64,000 nt of DNA from Paenibacillus_AQ nitricinens (GTDB taxonomy: Bacteria; Bacillota; Bacilli; Paenibacillales; Paenibacillaceae): positions 4,650,001 to 4,714,000 of the forward strand of contig NZ_CP183948.1 in NCBI RefSeq assembly GCF_052056485.1. The letters are read 5' to 3'. Both the position numbers and the translations under genes were made by a program. Numbering within the stretch: the stretch's first letter is position 1; each line of letters opens with the position of its first letter. The notes under the pieces were generated by a model that was given only the letters and a program-made list of their open reading frames with translations, had not been told where the DNA came from and made no database searches. Positions 7,265 through 16,757 of this stretch are shown in pieces.

Positions 7265-10200
7265 CTACCTGTTTCCCCTCCGTTTAAACACACGGTTTAG
7301 AATAAAGCCAATGGCTATTAATCCAATACCAATCATATAAAGCGGTGCAGAGCTACTTTCTCCCGTCTTAGGAAGCTGAGGAGCACTTGAAGTGCTGTTG
7401 TTCACCGGCCCCTTCGGTACTTCCTCATCAACAATGTCGACTTCTCTTAACGGAACATCTTCATCTGTAATAACTAAATCCGGAGTTCCCACTTCTTCTG
7501 ATGTCGTGGATTCCAGATTGGTCGTATTCCCAGGGCCAGCAGGTACTGCCGGATCATTGATGATTACTCCCGGCACCAGCGAACTCGTGGATGTTGGTGT
7601 CACCGGGCCTCCTGGGATTCCTGATATTGGTGTTGAAGTTGGTGCTACAGTCGGATCTGTTGACGGAGTAACCATTGGTTCCGACGAAGCTGATGAGGTC
7701 GGTGTCGGTGTTGCTGTTGGAGCTATAGTTGACTCTGGTGTTGCAGTAGGCGTAGGCTCAATTGCTTTTTGATTTGTAATTACGAGTTGATTCGTTGATG
7801 AAGACTGAACGGACACTGGATGCTCTTTAGGATCAAGTACATAGCCAATAGGAGCTATCGTCTCAATCAATACGTAGTTACCCAACCATAATTTATTGAA
7901 TGTTGCTGTACCTGTGGAATCTGTGGTTAAGCTATTCATAAATACCCGGTCTGAGCCGTTTAGACGATAGAGTGCAAAAGTTGCATCTCCCAGCGTCTTC
8001 AAGTTGTCCTCTGCATCCAGCTTCTTAATCATCAAGGAGCCTCTAACCCCGCTACCTGATCCTGATCCACTCGACACACCGACGATAATTTCTTTAGAAG
8101 AATCTTTACTAATTTCATTAACATTATGACCACTGAAACGAACAGTATTAGTAACTTTATCTCCTGTATTCGCCATAATCAGGGATTGATAGTCGAGAAT
8201 ATAAGGTTTACTAATCTCCTTGGCGAAGCTTAAATCAAACGACTGCTTGCCGTCTACATCCGTTTTTATTTCTAGGCTGTAATCGATACCCTGAATCAAT
8301 TCAGGGTATCTTTTGGTTATGTCTCCGTTCTCTGCTACGTTTGTTGGATACAAGTGGAAGGAGTCCTGCAGTAAAATCTGATTAGCACTAGGCGTATCTT
8401 TGATTACAGCATTCTTCACCGTAGACTGACCGCTATTGATTTGAATACTCCAATCTATTTTATCACCTTTCTGAGCACCATCCTTTAAGAGATATTCATC
8501 CCCATGAGGGATCGTTACAGAAGCATTTAAATCCTTGGAAGCCTTCTTTATTCCATCATAAAGATTGGCCTTATTCTCAATAGAAGTACCGATGACTTGG
8601 CCTTCAAGACTTGTATGAAAGTCGATATAATAAGCGGAATGAATGCTGTCTTTAAAAGAGACCTTCAACTCGTTAGTAGCACTGACACTATAAGTGTATT
8701 TGCTACTGTTTACCTCGACACCTTTCGTTGGGTCTCCATTCTTAGCAACATTCATGGTGTACACTTTCAGCGATCCAGGAACCAGGGTTTGACCCGATTT
8801 CAAAATATCCACGACCTCTGACTCTGCAACCGTTTTGCTATTATAGTTGACCCCTAATGTCCAAGCTAATTCTTTAGTTGAAGCATTATAAGAACCAAAC
8901 TTTAAACCATTGCTTTTCGCTTCGGCTCTTGGAATAAATAGCCCTTCTGCTTCTGTTCTGCGAGGAATTTCGGACGTGTCTAACCATTCCATCCTAACCT
9001 TGTTATTGAAATTTTCAGTATTAGACCAAATCCAATCCTTATTAAATTCCGTTGTATAGCTAACCGTATAAAGACCAGTAATCTGCGAATTAAAGACCAC
9101 CTTGAATCCTTTATTGAACTGAACAGGAGCATTGTAAACCAAACTATATTTGGAAGGATTCAATACGGACCCTTTAGAATCTCTAATGACAAGCGATTCT
9201 GGGATGAATTTCAATCCACCAAACGGGAACGTTTCTGTAATTTCAACCCGGTCCATTGGATAGTTATCACTGTTTAATGTGACTTTCCATCCAACCGTTT
9301 TATTCTGATAATTTACGTCTGATAAATTCTTATACAGAATGGCTGAACGTATTAAACGAGTAGCCTGTTCAGTGTAGGTACTATCCGTAACTGTATTCGT
9401 GATTGTAGTATCTGCAAACACACGGTTTACTGCTTTAGTCTTATATTCAATTCGAAAGGGGGAGGATACATCCTGATTAAATTGCAAGGAGAACCCCGTC
9501 TTACTCACGTCTGAAGCTGGAACTACAGTGTAATCAAGATCTTTTTTCAAAAGATTTTCTAACGTTGGTGCACCCGTTGAATCCAACTGCACCTTATATA
9601 CTTTTAACGAATCCGCTACTAACGCTTGAGAATCATCAAATAAATCCGCTAGTTTTGCATCTCCCTGCAAGATCTTTTGTTCATTAAAATTATATTCGAT
9701 TGCCCAGGAAATGATTTGATTACTCCAGTCATATCCGCTGGAGTACTTATTCAGGCTTCCTCCTCGTTCTACTTGAACAGTAGCAGAGGAACTTACTGGA
9801 ACTTGCCCCTCTCCTGAAAAAGTCGCTGTATTCGTGAAGCTTAGCCGATGCTCATCAGTAATAGCTGTGGAGTATTCAATACGGTAAGCACTCGATATCG
9901 CAGGATCAGTGAAATCAACATTTAACGTTCCTCCAGTGAACGCTGTAGAATATTTACTGGTATCGAGTAGTGCTCCTTGCGTTACCGAACCGTCCAACTG
10001 GATACTCAGTTGATACACACTCACAGTAACCGGAGTGTTAAGTGACAAACCTGATGGTATAGGGTCCGTTACAACTGCATTTCCAACAGTTTTTAATGAT
10101 TTATTTACGTCAACCGACCATAGAATATGGTCTGCATTAAAACCCTGAGGAATCCCCCTCTTCTCAATGGTCGATCCTACATTTGGTTTAAAATTCACAG

Positions 10201-10717
10201 TAACCGTCTGAACACCACCGCTTACCGGAAATAAAATCTGCTGAATAGTACTTCCTGAGATTTTTTGTTTATCAAACTTAGTATTAATCCGAAGCGTTCC
10301 TTGCACGTCATCATGCGTTTCTATGTAGTCATTAAAGATCATTGTTACTTGATGTGATAACTGCTCAACTGTAAAAGTTCCTACATCTCCATCCTCTGAG
10401 ACTAACACACCGTTAATATCATTAAAAAGCCGAAACTGCTCTGGAAGCTGAAAGGTAAAGGTATCTCCCTGCTTGTATTGATGAGCTTTAGGAAGAGACC
10501 ACGCATAATCTAATGTTACATTAGCATCTTGTTCATAGACGCTATCCGTAACCGTCTGCCCGTCTGCACCATATACAGCCATTGAGACACTGGTGATGAT
10601 ATTCCGCTCTTGATCGATTGCCGCTGCTTGTACTTGTGGAGTGAACCCGATGCCATAAGCATATTGCGCCACAAGCAACAGAATAACGATCATCACACTT
10701 ATTCTTTTCTTTAACAT
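7265..10717 (-). CDS. LPXTG-anchored surface adhesin with Cna-type domains
   Basis: This 1150-residue protein has a signal peptide (about 1-32, cleaved near QAA) and a C-terminal cell-wall sorting signal: LPKTG, a hydrophobic span (about 1122-1140) and the basic tail FKRRGNR. Between them lie several similar 110-150-residue modules resembling the Ig-like collagen-adhesin fold, each ending in a pattern like YRIEYSTAI or YTVSYTTEF. A SpaA/Cna-B domain follows (about 895-985, with ATFALYRL and ending in LVITNQK), then a long Thr/Ser/Pro-rich wall-spanning linker (about 990-1110). Sortase should attach it to peptidoglycan, but no sortase gene is in the window. Ligand is unknown. GGAGG lies 12 bases before the ATG. 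It is alone in its transcription unit. Confidence 0.9.
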   Translation of the reverse strand: MLKKRISVMIVILLLVAQYAYGIGFTPQVQAAAIDQERNIITSVSMAVYGADGQTVTDSVYEQDANVTLDYAWSLPKAHQYKQGDTFTFQLPEQFRLFNDINGVLVSEDGDVGTFTVEQLSHQVTMIFNDYIETHDDVQGTLRINTKFDKQKISGSTIQQILFPVSGGVQTVTVNFKPNVGSTIEKRGIPQGFNADHILWSVDVNKSLKTVGNAVVTDPIPSGLSLNTPVTVSVYQLSIQLDGSVTQGALLDTSKYSTAFTGGTLNVDFTDPAISSAYRIEYSTAITDEHRLSFTNTATFSGEGQVPVSSSATVQVERGGSLNKYSSGYDWSNQIISWAIEYNFNEQKILQGDAKLADLFDDSQALVADSLKVYKVQLDSTGAPTLENLLKKDLDYTVVPASDVSKTGFSLQFNQDVSSPFRIEYKTKAVNRVFADTTITNTVTDSTYTEQATRLIRSAILYKNLSDVNYQNKTVGWKVTLNSDNYPMDRVEITETFPFGGLKFIPESLVIRDSKGSVLNPSKYSLVYNAPVQFNKGFKVVFNSQITGLYTVSYTTEFNKDWIWSNTENFNNKVRMEWLDTSEIPRRTEAEGLFIPRAEAKSNGLKFGSYNASTKELAWTLGVNYNSKTVAESEVVDILKSGQTLVPGSLKVYTMNVAKNGDPTKGVEVNSSKYTYSVSATNELKVSFKDSIHSAYYIDFHTSLEGQVIGTSIENKANLYDGIKKASKDLNASVTIPHGDEYLLKDGAQKGDKIDWSIQINSGQSTVKNAVIKDTPSANQILLQDSFHLYPTNVAENGDITKRYPELIQGIDYSLEIKTDVDGKQSFDLSFAKEISKPYILDYQSLIMANTGDKVTNTVRFSGHNVNEISKDSSKEIIVGVSSGSGSGSGVRGSLMIKKLDAEDNLKTLGDATFALYRLNGSDRVFMNSLTTDSTGTATFNKLWLGNYVLIETIAPIGYVLDPKEHPVSVQSSSTNQLVITNQKAIEPTPTATPESTIAPTATPTPTSSASSEPMVTPSTDPTVAPTSTPISGIPGGPVTPTSTSSLVPGVIINDPAVPAGPGNTTNLESTTSEEVGTPDLVITDEDVPLREVDIVDEEVPKGPVNNSTSSAPQLPKTGESSSAPLYMIGIGLIAIGFILNRVFKRRGNR

Positions 10718-10995
10718 TATCCTATAGCCTCCAATTCCTTTTCCAATTTAATTTTTCTGTGTTTGTATCCCCACTTGAAGCGTAATCTCTGCCATTCCGC
10801 ATGCTCGATTGCTTCTTATGTAATACCGCGCCCATCGCCCCATCTTATGTTAAAATAATGAAAAGACATCCTTTTGTGGGCAGTTGACAGAATCCATACA
10901 TATTTAACCATTTTATGGATGTTCAGAAACAGAAAATATCAATGTTTATAAATTTGTTTTTTGAAGTACTTTTCAGGTACGAAGGAGGTTGGTTC

Positions 10996-11754
10996 ATGCA
11001 TCTTTCATCTTATTTTGATCGACAGCGTACGGAGGATTTCATTATGTTCTCCCCTTCACATTGGATTGCTCTGTCTATCATTACATTGGTCTGTATACTG
11101 TTTTACAGTTTAAGATTCGAGATTCGGACTGATGTGAGACTTCGGCAAAGTGTGCGTTTGCTGCTGATCATTGTACTTTTATTCTCAGAAACAGGACTTC
11201 AAATATGGTACCTCTCTCAAGGCGTATGGCAATCCAGCAGCTCACTCCCATTCGAACTATGCGGAATTACTTTACTATTATCTGTTATCATGCTGATAAC
11301 TCGCAGCCGAACACTTTACTCCTTTCTATATTTTGCTGGGATAGGTGGAGCATTCATTGCTTTACTCACACCGAATCTGGTCTATCCGTTCCCTCATTTC
11401 CGATTTCTACTGTTCTTTATAGCACATGGTGGTATTGTTCTCGCTTCTCTTTATATGACCTGGATTGAGGGCTATAAGCCCACTTGGAAATCTCTCCTGT
11501 TCACCCTGTTTGGACTAAACATTGTGGCCGCCTGTGTGTGGATCGCCAATTACATCCTAGGGTCTAACTACATGTTCCTATCTCATAAGCCCAGCACTTA
11601 TTCTGTATTGGATTATTTCGGACCTTATCCTTATTACCTGCTTGTTGAAGAGTTGTTTGCCTTCTTTGTGTTTCTGCTCATGTATTTAGTATTCTTCTGG
11701 GTGCCAGAGCAGCGTAAATCGAGACGTAAAAGAATAAGCCGGATTCCTTATTAA
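10996..11754 (+). CDS. YwaF-like integral membrane protein (TIGR02206 type)
   Basis: This 252-residue protein has about seven hydrophobic segments and resembles the YwaF/TIGR02206 membrane family, whose biochemical role is unknown. Recognisable features are the N-terminal FSPSHWIALSIIT, LPFELCGITLLLSVI in the middle and the HFRFLLFFIAHGGIV segment with conserved histidines. The tail is basic (QRKSRRKRI). The frame is open 27 codons further upstream, but the ATG at 10996 has AAGGAGG 7 bases before it. It diverges from the adhesin gene; the roughly 280 bases between them hold no obvious gene, and I could not pick a firm promoter. Converges on ppiB with a shared terminator. Confidence 0.8.
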   Translation: MHLSSYFDRQRTEDFIMFSPSHWIALSIITLVCILFYSLRFEIRTDVRLRQSVRLLLIIVLLFSETGLQIWYLSQGVWQSSSSLPFELCGITLLLSVIMLITRSRTLYSFLYFAGIGGAFIALLTPNLVYPFPHFRFLLFFIAHGGIVLASLYMTWIEGYKPTWKSLLFTLFGLNIVAACVWIANYILGSNYMFLSHKPSTYSVLDYFGPYPYYLLVEELFAFFVFLLMYLVFFWVPEQRKSRRKRISRIPY

Positions 11755-11758
11755 ATAA

Positions 11759-11801
11759 GAAAAAGGCCAGCCTCCGATAATCTGGAGACTAGCCTTTTTA
11801 A
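11759..11801. terminator. bidirectional terminator between ywaF-like gene and ppiB
   Basis: AAAAAGGC with CCTCC pairs with GGAG and GCCTTTTT around a short loop, symmetric for both convergent genes. Confidence 0.88.
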
Positions 11802-11812
11802 ATTAAGAATTC

Positions 11813-12244
11813 TTAAGCTTCGATGATTTCTACCGAAGTCATTTTGTCGCGTCCTTTGAAAGTATCAACAAGATCCATACCTTCAACTACTTTACCGAAT
11901 ACAGTGTGAACTCCATCCAAGTGTGGTTGCGGTGCATAGCAGATGTAGAACTGGCTTCCGCCTGTGTTCTTACCCGCATGTGCCATAGCAAGTGTTCCGC
12001 GCTCGTGTTTGTTTGGGTTGATTTCGCAGTTGATTGTGTATCCTGGACCACCAGATCCAGTTCCGTTAGGACATCCGCCTTGAGCTACAAAACCAGGGAT
12101 AACACGGTGGAATGTCAATCCATTGTAGAAACCATCTTTTGCTAGCTTTTCAAAGTTAGCTACAGTGTTTGGTGCATCTTGATCGAACAAGTCGATCAGC
12201 ACTACGCCGCCATTTTCAAGAGTAATTTTCGCTTGCTTTGCCAT
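11813..12244 (-). CDS. ppiB: peptidyl-prolyl cis-trans isomerase, cyclophilin type
   Basis: This cytosolic cyclophilin speeds cis-trans isomerisation of proline bonds. The 143-residue protein shows the family core: FHRVIPGFVAQGG, the GTGSGGPGYTI turn, GTLAMAHAGKNTGGSQFYI and LDGVHTVFGKV. The catalytic arginine (in FHRV) and the surrounding F, Q and H residues are present. The open frame runs 15 codons upstream, but the ATG at 12244 gives the normal MAKQAKITLENG start and has AAAGGGG about 10 bases before it. It is next to lysA as in B. subtilis and has its own unit. Confidence 0.96.
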   Translation of the reverse strand: MAKQAKITLENGGVVLIDLFDQDAPNTVANFEKLAKDGFYNGLTFHRVIPGFVAQGGCPNGTGSGGPGYTINCEINPNKHERGTLAMAHAGKNTGGSQFYICYAPQPHLDGVHTVFGKVVEGMDLVDTFKGRDKMTSVEIIEA

Positions 12245-12307
12245 ATGTAAATGACCCCTTTCAAAATTAACAAATTTAGAATACCTCAATTATATTACTA
12301 TGAAACC

Positions 12308-12347
12308 ACGCACAAAGCAAAGCAAGCAGGAGTAATTCCTGCTTGCT
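12308..12347 (-). terminator. terminator downstream of lysA
   Basis: GCAAGCAGGA pairs with TCCTGCTTGC on the minus strand. The following run is an imperfect T tract (TTTGCTTTG), so termination may be partial. Confidence 0.65.
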
Positions 12348-12389
12348 CTCTATGCCTTACCAGTTTTCCCTACCTAACATTAACGGCTG

Positions 12390-13724
12390 TTACTTAGCTA
12401 CAGCAGCTTGTTTAGCGATACGCTCAGGAACAATATCGTTGGCAATAAGATCATTATAGCTTTCGCGGCGCACTACAAGATCGCTGTGTCCGTTCTGAAC
12501 GAACACTAAGGCCGGACGACGAAGCCGGTTATAGTTGCTCGCCATCGAGTAATTGTAAGCGCCTGTGCAGGCAACAGCCAACAGATCACCGCTTTCAGCC
12601 TCAGGCAGTTCAACATCCCAGATCAGCATATCTCCGCTCTCGCAGCATTTACCAGCGATGGATACAGTTTCTGTAGCCTCTTCATTCGCACGATTAGCAA
12701 GTAATGCCTCGTATTTAGATTGGTACAATGCAGGACGTGGATTATCAGTCATCCCACCGTCAACAGCAACATACTTACGCACGCCTGGAATATCCTTGTT
12801 CGTACCTACTGTATAAAGTGTAGTCCCTGCATCTCCAACAATACTGCGGCCCGGCTCCACCCAAATTTCAGGCAAAGCATTATAAATTCCAACAAAATGA
12901 GTCTTCACGGCATCCGTAATTGCACCTACATATTCAGAAACATGTAACGGGGTATCACCCTCAACATAACGAATACCGAAACCTCCACCTAGGTTTACTA
13001 CACGGAAGTCCACATCCAAACCTTCTTTAACACTACGAGCAAAACTCGCTACACGTTCAACAGCAAGCTGGAATCCATCCGTTTCAAAAATTTGAGAACC
13101 AATATGGGAGTGTACGCCAAGCAGCACTAAATTCTTTTTGCTGACTGCTGCTTTAACTGCTTCATAAGCTGCTCCATTACCGATATCAAATCCGAATTTG
13201 GAATCGGTCTGGCCTGTTGTAATATACTCATGCGTATGTGCTTCGACACCTGGTGTCACACGTAATAAGATGTTAACCTTAACTTCTTTACGTGATGCAA
13301 TCGACTGCAAAAGATTAAGTTCTACCAGATTATCGACTACAAAGCAGCCGATCCCGGCATCAATCGCCATTTCAATCTCTTCTGACGTCTTATTGTTGCC
13401 ATGAAAATGAATACGTTCTGCAGGAAAGCCAGCTTGCAAAGCAGTATAAAGTTCGCCATCCGATACAACATCAAGCGACAAGCCTTCTTCATCAGCCAAA
13501 CGAACCATAGCCATTACTGAGAACGCCTTACTTGCGTAAGCTACTTGGAACCCAAGTCCAGAGGATTTAAAAGCATCCATATATTCCCGGCAACGTTGTC
13601 TCACCAATTGCTCGTCCAATATATATAGCGGGGTTCCATATTCCGCCTTCAATTCAGTTACATCACATCCGCCGATCTCCAAATGCCCAGCATCGTTAAT
13701 TCGGCTAGTACCGTGTAGAAACAT
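12390..13724 (-). CDS. lysA: diaminopimelate decarboxylase
   Basis: LysA removes CO2 from meso-diaminopimelate to give lysine, the last step of the pathway, using PLP. The 444-residue length is normal. The PLP lysine lies in VAYASKAFS (about residue 66). GVHSHIGSQ, the glycine loop NLGGGFGIRY, the EPGRSIVG motif and CCESGD with the C-terminal GAYNYSMASNYN are all present. GGAGG lies 8 bases before the ATG. It follows spoVAF on the same strand as in B. subtilis. The 127 bases upstream are too short for a lysine riboswitch and show only a hairpin and a TATACT hexamer, so I see no lysine-sensing leader. Confidence 0.97.
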   Translation of the reverse strand: MFLHGTSRINDAGHLEIGGCDVTELKAEYGTPLYILDEQLVRQRCREYMDAFKSSGLGFQVAYASKAFSVMAMVRLADEEGLSLDVVSDGELYTALQAGFPAERIHFHGNNKTSEEIEMAIDAGIGCFVVDNLVELNLLQSIASRKEVKVNILLRVTPGVEAHTHEYITTGQTDSKFGFDIGNGAAYEAVKAAVSKKNLVLLGVHSHIGSQIFETDGFQLAVERVASFARSVKEGLDVDFRVVNLGGGFGIRYVEGDTPLHVSEYVGAITDAVKTHFVGIYNALPEIWVEPGRSIVGDAGTTLYTVGTNKDIPGVRKYVAVDGGMTDNPRPALYQSKYEALLANRANEEATETVSIAGKCCESGDMLIWDVELPEAESGDLLAVACTGAYNYSMASNYNRLRRPALVFVQNGHSDLVVRRESYNDLIANDIVPERIAKQAAVAK

Positions 13725-13851
13725 TCTTTAGTCCTCCAATTTCTGTGGAATATCAAGGTTCCACCCTGTCTTTAGTGTATTCAGTATAACAGACAGTGGG
13801 AACTCCATTGAATGGACTAATTTGCAGTAGTTTTGTATTTTCCTACGATTG

Positions 13852-16317
13852 TTAATCATTCTTTTGAGTAGGCGGCACTCTTGTATTGTCTCTAGTTTTA
13901 TTGAAAGACGGCCTATTCTTCGAGCTTAAGACTGGCTTGCGCACTAGAATTTCACTCATTGCCTTTGCATTAAAAGGTATAAACGGCCACATATAAGAGG
14001 AGTTATAGGACCGATGGGTAGTTAGGAAAATAGTCAGTAACGTCGTGCCAATCATAAATCCTGGCACCTGGAATGCCGCAACGGCTACTAATAACACAAG
14101 CCTGACTATTCGATTCGCAAGACCCAGCTCATAACTCGGGGTTGCAAACATACCGATAGAGGCAACAGCCATATACAGAACTACCTCGTTTACAAACAAA
14201 CCACTCTGTACCGCTATATCACCAATCAGTATGGCAGCAATCAGACCCATCGCTGATCCTAAAGGCGTTGGTGTGTGTACTGCGGCCATCCGCAGTAAAT
14301 CAACCCCAAGCTCCACAATTAGAAACTGGGCGAGTATTGGAATTCTGGCGGTCTTTTGAGGTCCAATGAAATCCAGCATAGCCGGCTTTAGTTCAGGATG
14401 AATGACAAGCAACATCCATAGCGGCAGCAGAAACATGGACGCAAATATACCGATGAAACGGACCCACCGCAAGTACGTTCCCATAAAAGGAGTCTGACGA
14501 TTCTCCTCTGCATGCTGACAAAGATCAAAAAAAGTAGTTGGAAGAACAATAACAATAGGTGAGGTATCTACAAACAGTATTACCCGTCCCTCTAATAAAT
14601 TGGAAGCTACGACGTCAGGGCGTTCAGAATAACGCACCATAGGATATGGATTCCATCCACCGCCGATAATTGCCTCCTCTAATTGTTTATCTGCCAGAGG
14701 AATACCATCAATATCAATGCTTTTGATTTTGTCGATAACAGACTTAACTTGTGTTTTATCAACAATATCATCAATGTAAGCCACGCAGACATCTGTCTGT
14801 GTCCGTCGTCCAACCCGAAATAGCTCATATTTCAGCCCTGGATCACGAACCCGTCTTCTTACAAGCGAGATATTGCTCAGTAAAGTCTCTGTAAAACCGT
14901 CGCGCGCACCGCGCACCACCCGATCAATCGAAGGCTCGGCTGGACTGCGACTAGGATAAGATCGAGTATCCATGATGATAACTTTGTTCTCACCTTCGAC
15001 GAATAGCACGCTCAAGCCTTCTAGTACTTTCTCGATACTTTCACTTAAAGAATTTCCCTCTTCCACCTGTATGTGAGGGACATATTCATTCATAAAGCTA
15101 GACAGCACACCCGTTGACAGATTCTCAGATGTGAGATAGGTCAGACGTTTCAGAATATCATCGGTCACATCTGTATTAGTAAATCCACTTAAACAGAGTA
15201 GAGCTGTCTTATGTCCGCCAAAGGACATCTGTCTAAACGTCACATCAAAGCTTGTGCCAAGTCCCATTACCTCAGTAAGTGTTTGTTTCGTATCTTGCAG
15301 GGACATAGGGATTTCATCATTACCTTGCCAGTAAATGACGGATTCTTTTAACGAGTTGGAGTGCTCGCGGTCTCGTTTCTTCTGTAGCCCGCCGCTTCCC
15401 TTTTGATTACTGTCTTGTGATTCTTGTTGTGCTTGCTTCTTAGATAGTTTGGACTTTGGCGTCACTTTGGCTTGCGATTCTTCCCCTGACTCTGTTGCAG
15501 ACAATGACCCGCCTGCTTGTTGGGTATTCTGATCTTGCGCCTCATCTTCGGATTCAGAGTCTGAATCTAAGCCGAATAATCTGGCAAAAAATCCTTTACT
15601 AGGCTCATTCTGATCCTGATTCCCTAGCTCATCTGAGGCCTCTGCATCCTGCTGCCCGGAATCCGGTTGTGCTGATGCCTCAGCGCTTTGCTCTTCTGAC
15701 CCTAGCTCATCTGAGGCTTCTGCATCCTGCTGCCCGGAATCCGGTTGTGCTGATGCTTCAGCGCTTTGCTCTTCTGACCCTAGCTCATCTGAGGCCTCTG
15801 CATCCTGCTGCCCGGAATCCGGTTGTGCTGATGCTTCAGCGCTTTGCTCTTCTGACCCTAGCTCATCTGAGGCTTCTGCATCCTGCTGCCCGGAATCCGG
15901 TTGTGCTGATGCTTCAGCGCTTTGCTCTTCTGACCCTAGCTCATCTGAGGCCTCTGCATCCTGCTGCCCGGAATCCAGCTTTGCTGATGCTTCGTCGCTC
16001 TGCTCTTCTGACCCTAGCTCATCTGAGGCCTCTGCATCCTGCTGCCCGGAATCCGATTGTGCTGATGCTTCAGCGCTTTGCTCTTCTGACCCTAGCTCAT
16101 CTGAGGCTTCTGCATCCTGCTGCTCTTGACTCGGATCAGCTGCTGTAGTATTTTCCGCCGGATCTGCGTCTTCACTGTTCATAGAAGCTCCGTTTGCCTC
16201 AGTATGATCATCAACCAGATCCTCTGCGGTATTCTTCATTGCTGCGGCAGCCGCAGCGTTTTCTTCCTGATGATCCTCTTCTGGCACAGAATCACCGCTG
16301 TGAATAAATTTGCTCAT
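13852..16317 (-). CDS. spoVAF: SpoVAF, GerA-family spore membrane protein with repeat-bearing N terminus
   Basis: This 821-residue protein is a GerA/SpoVAF-type spore membrane protein. The GerA domain occupies about 325-800, with a soluble part (starting near SVIYWQGNDE) and about five membrane segments from WVRFIGIFASMFLL onward. It precedes lysA, as spoVAF does in B. subtilis. The family is near 490 residues; the extra 320 here are an acidic low-complexity extension holding six full and one partial 26-residue repeats rich in E, S, A and Q. A basic stretch (about 285-320) joins it to the GerA domain. The ATG lies 14 bases after spoVAB. The role in germination or dipicolinate handling is inferred from family and operon. 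Confidence 0.88.
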   Translation of the reverse strand: MSKFIHSGDSVPEEDHQEENAAAAAAMKNTAEDLVDDHTEANGASMNSEDADPAENTTAADPSQEQQDAEASDELGSEEQSAEASAQSDSGQQDAEASDELGSEEQSDEASAKLDSGQQDAEASDELGSEEQSAEASAQPDSGQQDAEASDELGSEEQSAEASAQPDSGQQDAEASDELGSEEQSAEASAQPDSGQQDAEASDELGSEEQSAEASAQPDSGQQDAEASDELGNQDQNEPSKGFFARLFGLDSDSESEDEAQDQNTQQAGGSLSATESGEESQAKVTPKSKLSKKQAQQESQDSNQKGSGGLQKKRDREHSNSLKESVIYWQGNDEIPMSLQDTKQTLTEVMGLGTSFDVTFRQMSFGGHKTALLCLSGFTNTDVTDDILKRLTYLTSENLSTGVLSSFMNEYVPHIQVEEGNSLSESIEKVLEGLSVLFVEGENKVIIMDTRSYPSRSPAEPSIDRVVRGARDGFTETLLSNISLVRRRVRDPGLKYELFRVGRRTQTDVCVAYIDDIVDKTQVKSVIDKIKSIDIDGIPLADKQLEEAIIGGGWNPYPMVRYSERPDVVASNLLEGRVILFVDTSPIVIVLPTTFFDLCQHAEENRQTPFMGTYLRWVRFIGIFASMFLLPLWMLLVIHPELKPAMLDFIGPQKTARIPILAQFLIVELGVDLLRMAAVHTPTPLGSAMGLIAAILIGDIAVQSGLFVNEVVLYMAVASIGMFATPSYELGLANRIVRLVLLVAVAAFQVPGFMIGTTLLTIFLTTHRSYNSSYMWPFIPFNAKAMSEILVRKPVLSSKNRPSFNKTRDNTRVPPTQKND
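15618..16119 (-). repeat. 78-bp coding tandem repeat in spoVAF
   Basis: The block CTAGCTCATCTGAGG (plus-strand sense) recurs at 15624, 15702, 15780, 15858, 15936, 16014 and 16092, exactly 78 bases apart. Each unit encodes 26 residues of the type DAEASDELGSEEQ plus SAEASAQxDSGQQ. Units differ at few bases, so copy number is likely to vary between strains. The frame is kept because 78 is a multiple of three. Confidence 0.97.
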
Positions 16318-16331
16318 TCCATAACCCCCGT

Positions 16332-16757
16332 TTACTGTCGGTATACAAACCAGTCGAACAAAGAACCCGCGACCTTCCCGCTTACCATCGCCATTAACAG
16401 CCCGAACAGATAATGTGTCATATTCAAGCGTTTCGCGAGTATAGGCAGCACATTTAATACCTCGGTCAATGCTGCAGCGAGCATCCCGACAAAAATCCCG
16501 TCAAATAGTCCTATACCAAGTTCAACTAAAGGACCTGAAGATATTTTCCAATTCCAAAAATCACTTACGGTTCCTACCAATGATCCGACTACCATCGCAC
16601 CCTCGTACCAATGTACTTTATCGTAAGAAGAAGTTAATTGGGCCAGACGGGGCACCATGTCAAGAACCACAAATAAAGCGATCACACCGCCACCTACAGC
16701 GATCCCCCCTGCAATCCCCAGCAGCAAATTCAACCCTAGTGTTATAGGTGCCGTCAT
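16332..16757 (-). CDS. spoVAB: stage V sporulation protein AB
   Basis: SpoVAB is a small membrane protein of the spoVA operon, which in Bacillus is needed for dipicolinic acid movement into and out of the spore. The 141-residue protein has about four hydrophobic segments and the SpoVAB-like pattern GIAGGIAVGGGVIALF, VPRLAQLT and GIFVGMLAAALTEVLNVLPI. Its ATG overlaps the spoVAA stop as ATGA, so translation is coupled. It is followed 14 bases later by spoVAF; the spoVAC/AD/AE genes expected here in B. subtilis are missing. Confidence 0.92.
   Translation of the reverse strand: MTAPITLGLNLLLGIAGGIAVGGGVIALFVVLDMVPRLAQLTSSYDKVHWYEGAMVVGSLVGTVSDFWNWKISSGPLVELGIGLFDGIFVGMLAAALTEVLNVLPILAKRLNMTHYLFGLLMAMVSGKVAGSLFDWFVYRQ

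Noticed and set aside
13725..13851. Possible lysine riboswitch before lysA
   Set aside because: Only about 127 bases lie before lysA and no conserved lysine aptamer blocks are present; only a plain hairpin is seen.
15624..16106. Regularly spaced repeats that could suggest a CRISPR array
   Set aside because: The repeats are contiguous with no unique spacers, keep the reading frame of spoVAF, and no cas genes are near.
15669..16148. 159-codon plus-strand frame over the repeats
   Set aside because: It is the mirror of the tandem repeat; 78-base periodicity keeps stops out of this frame as well.
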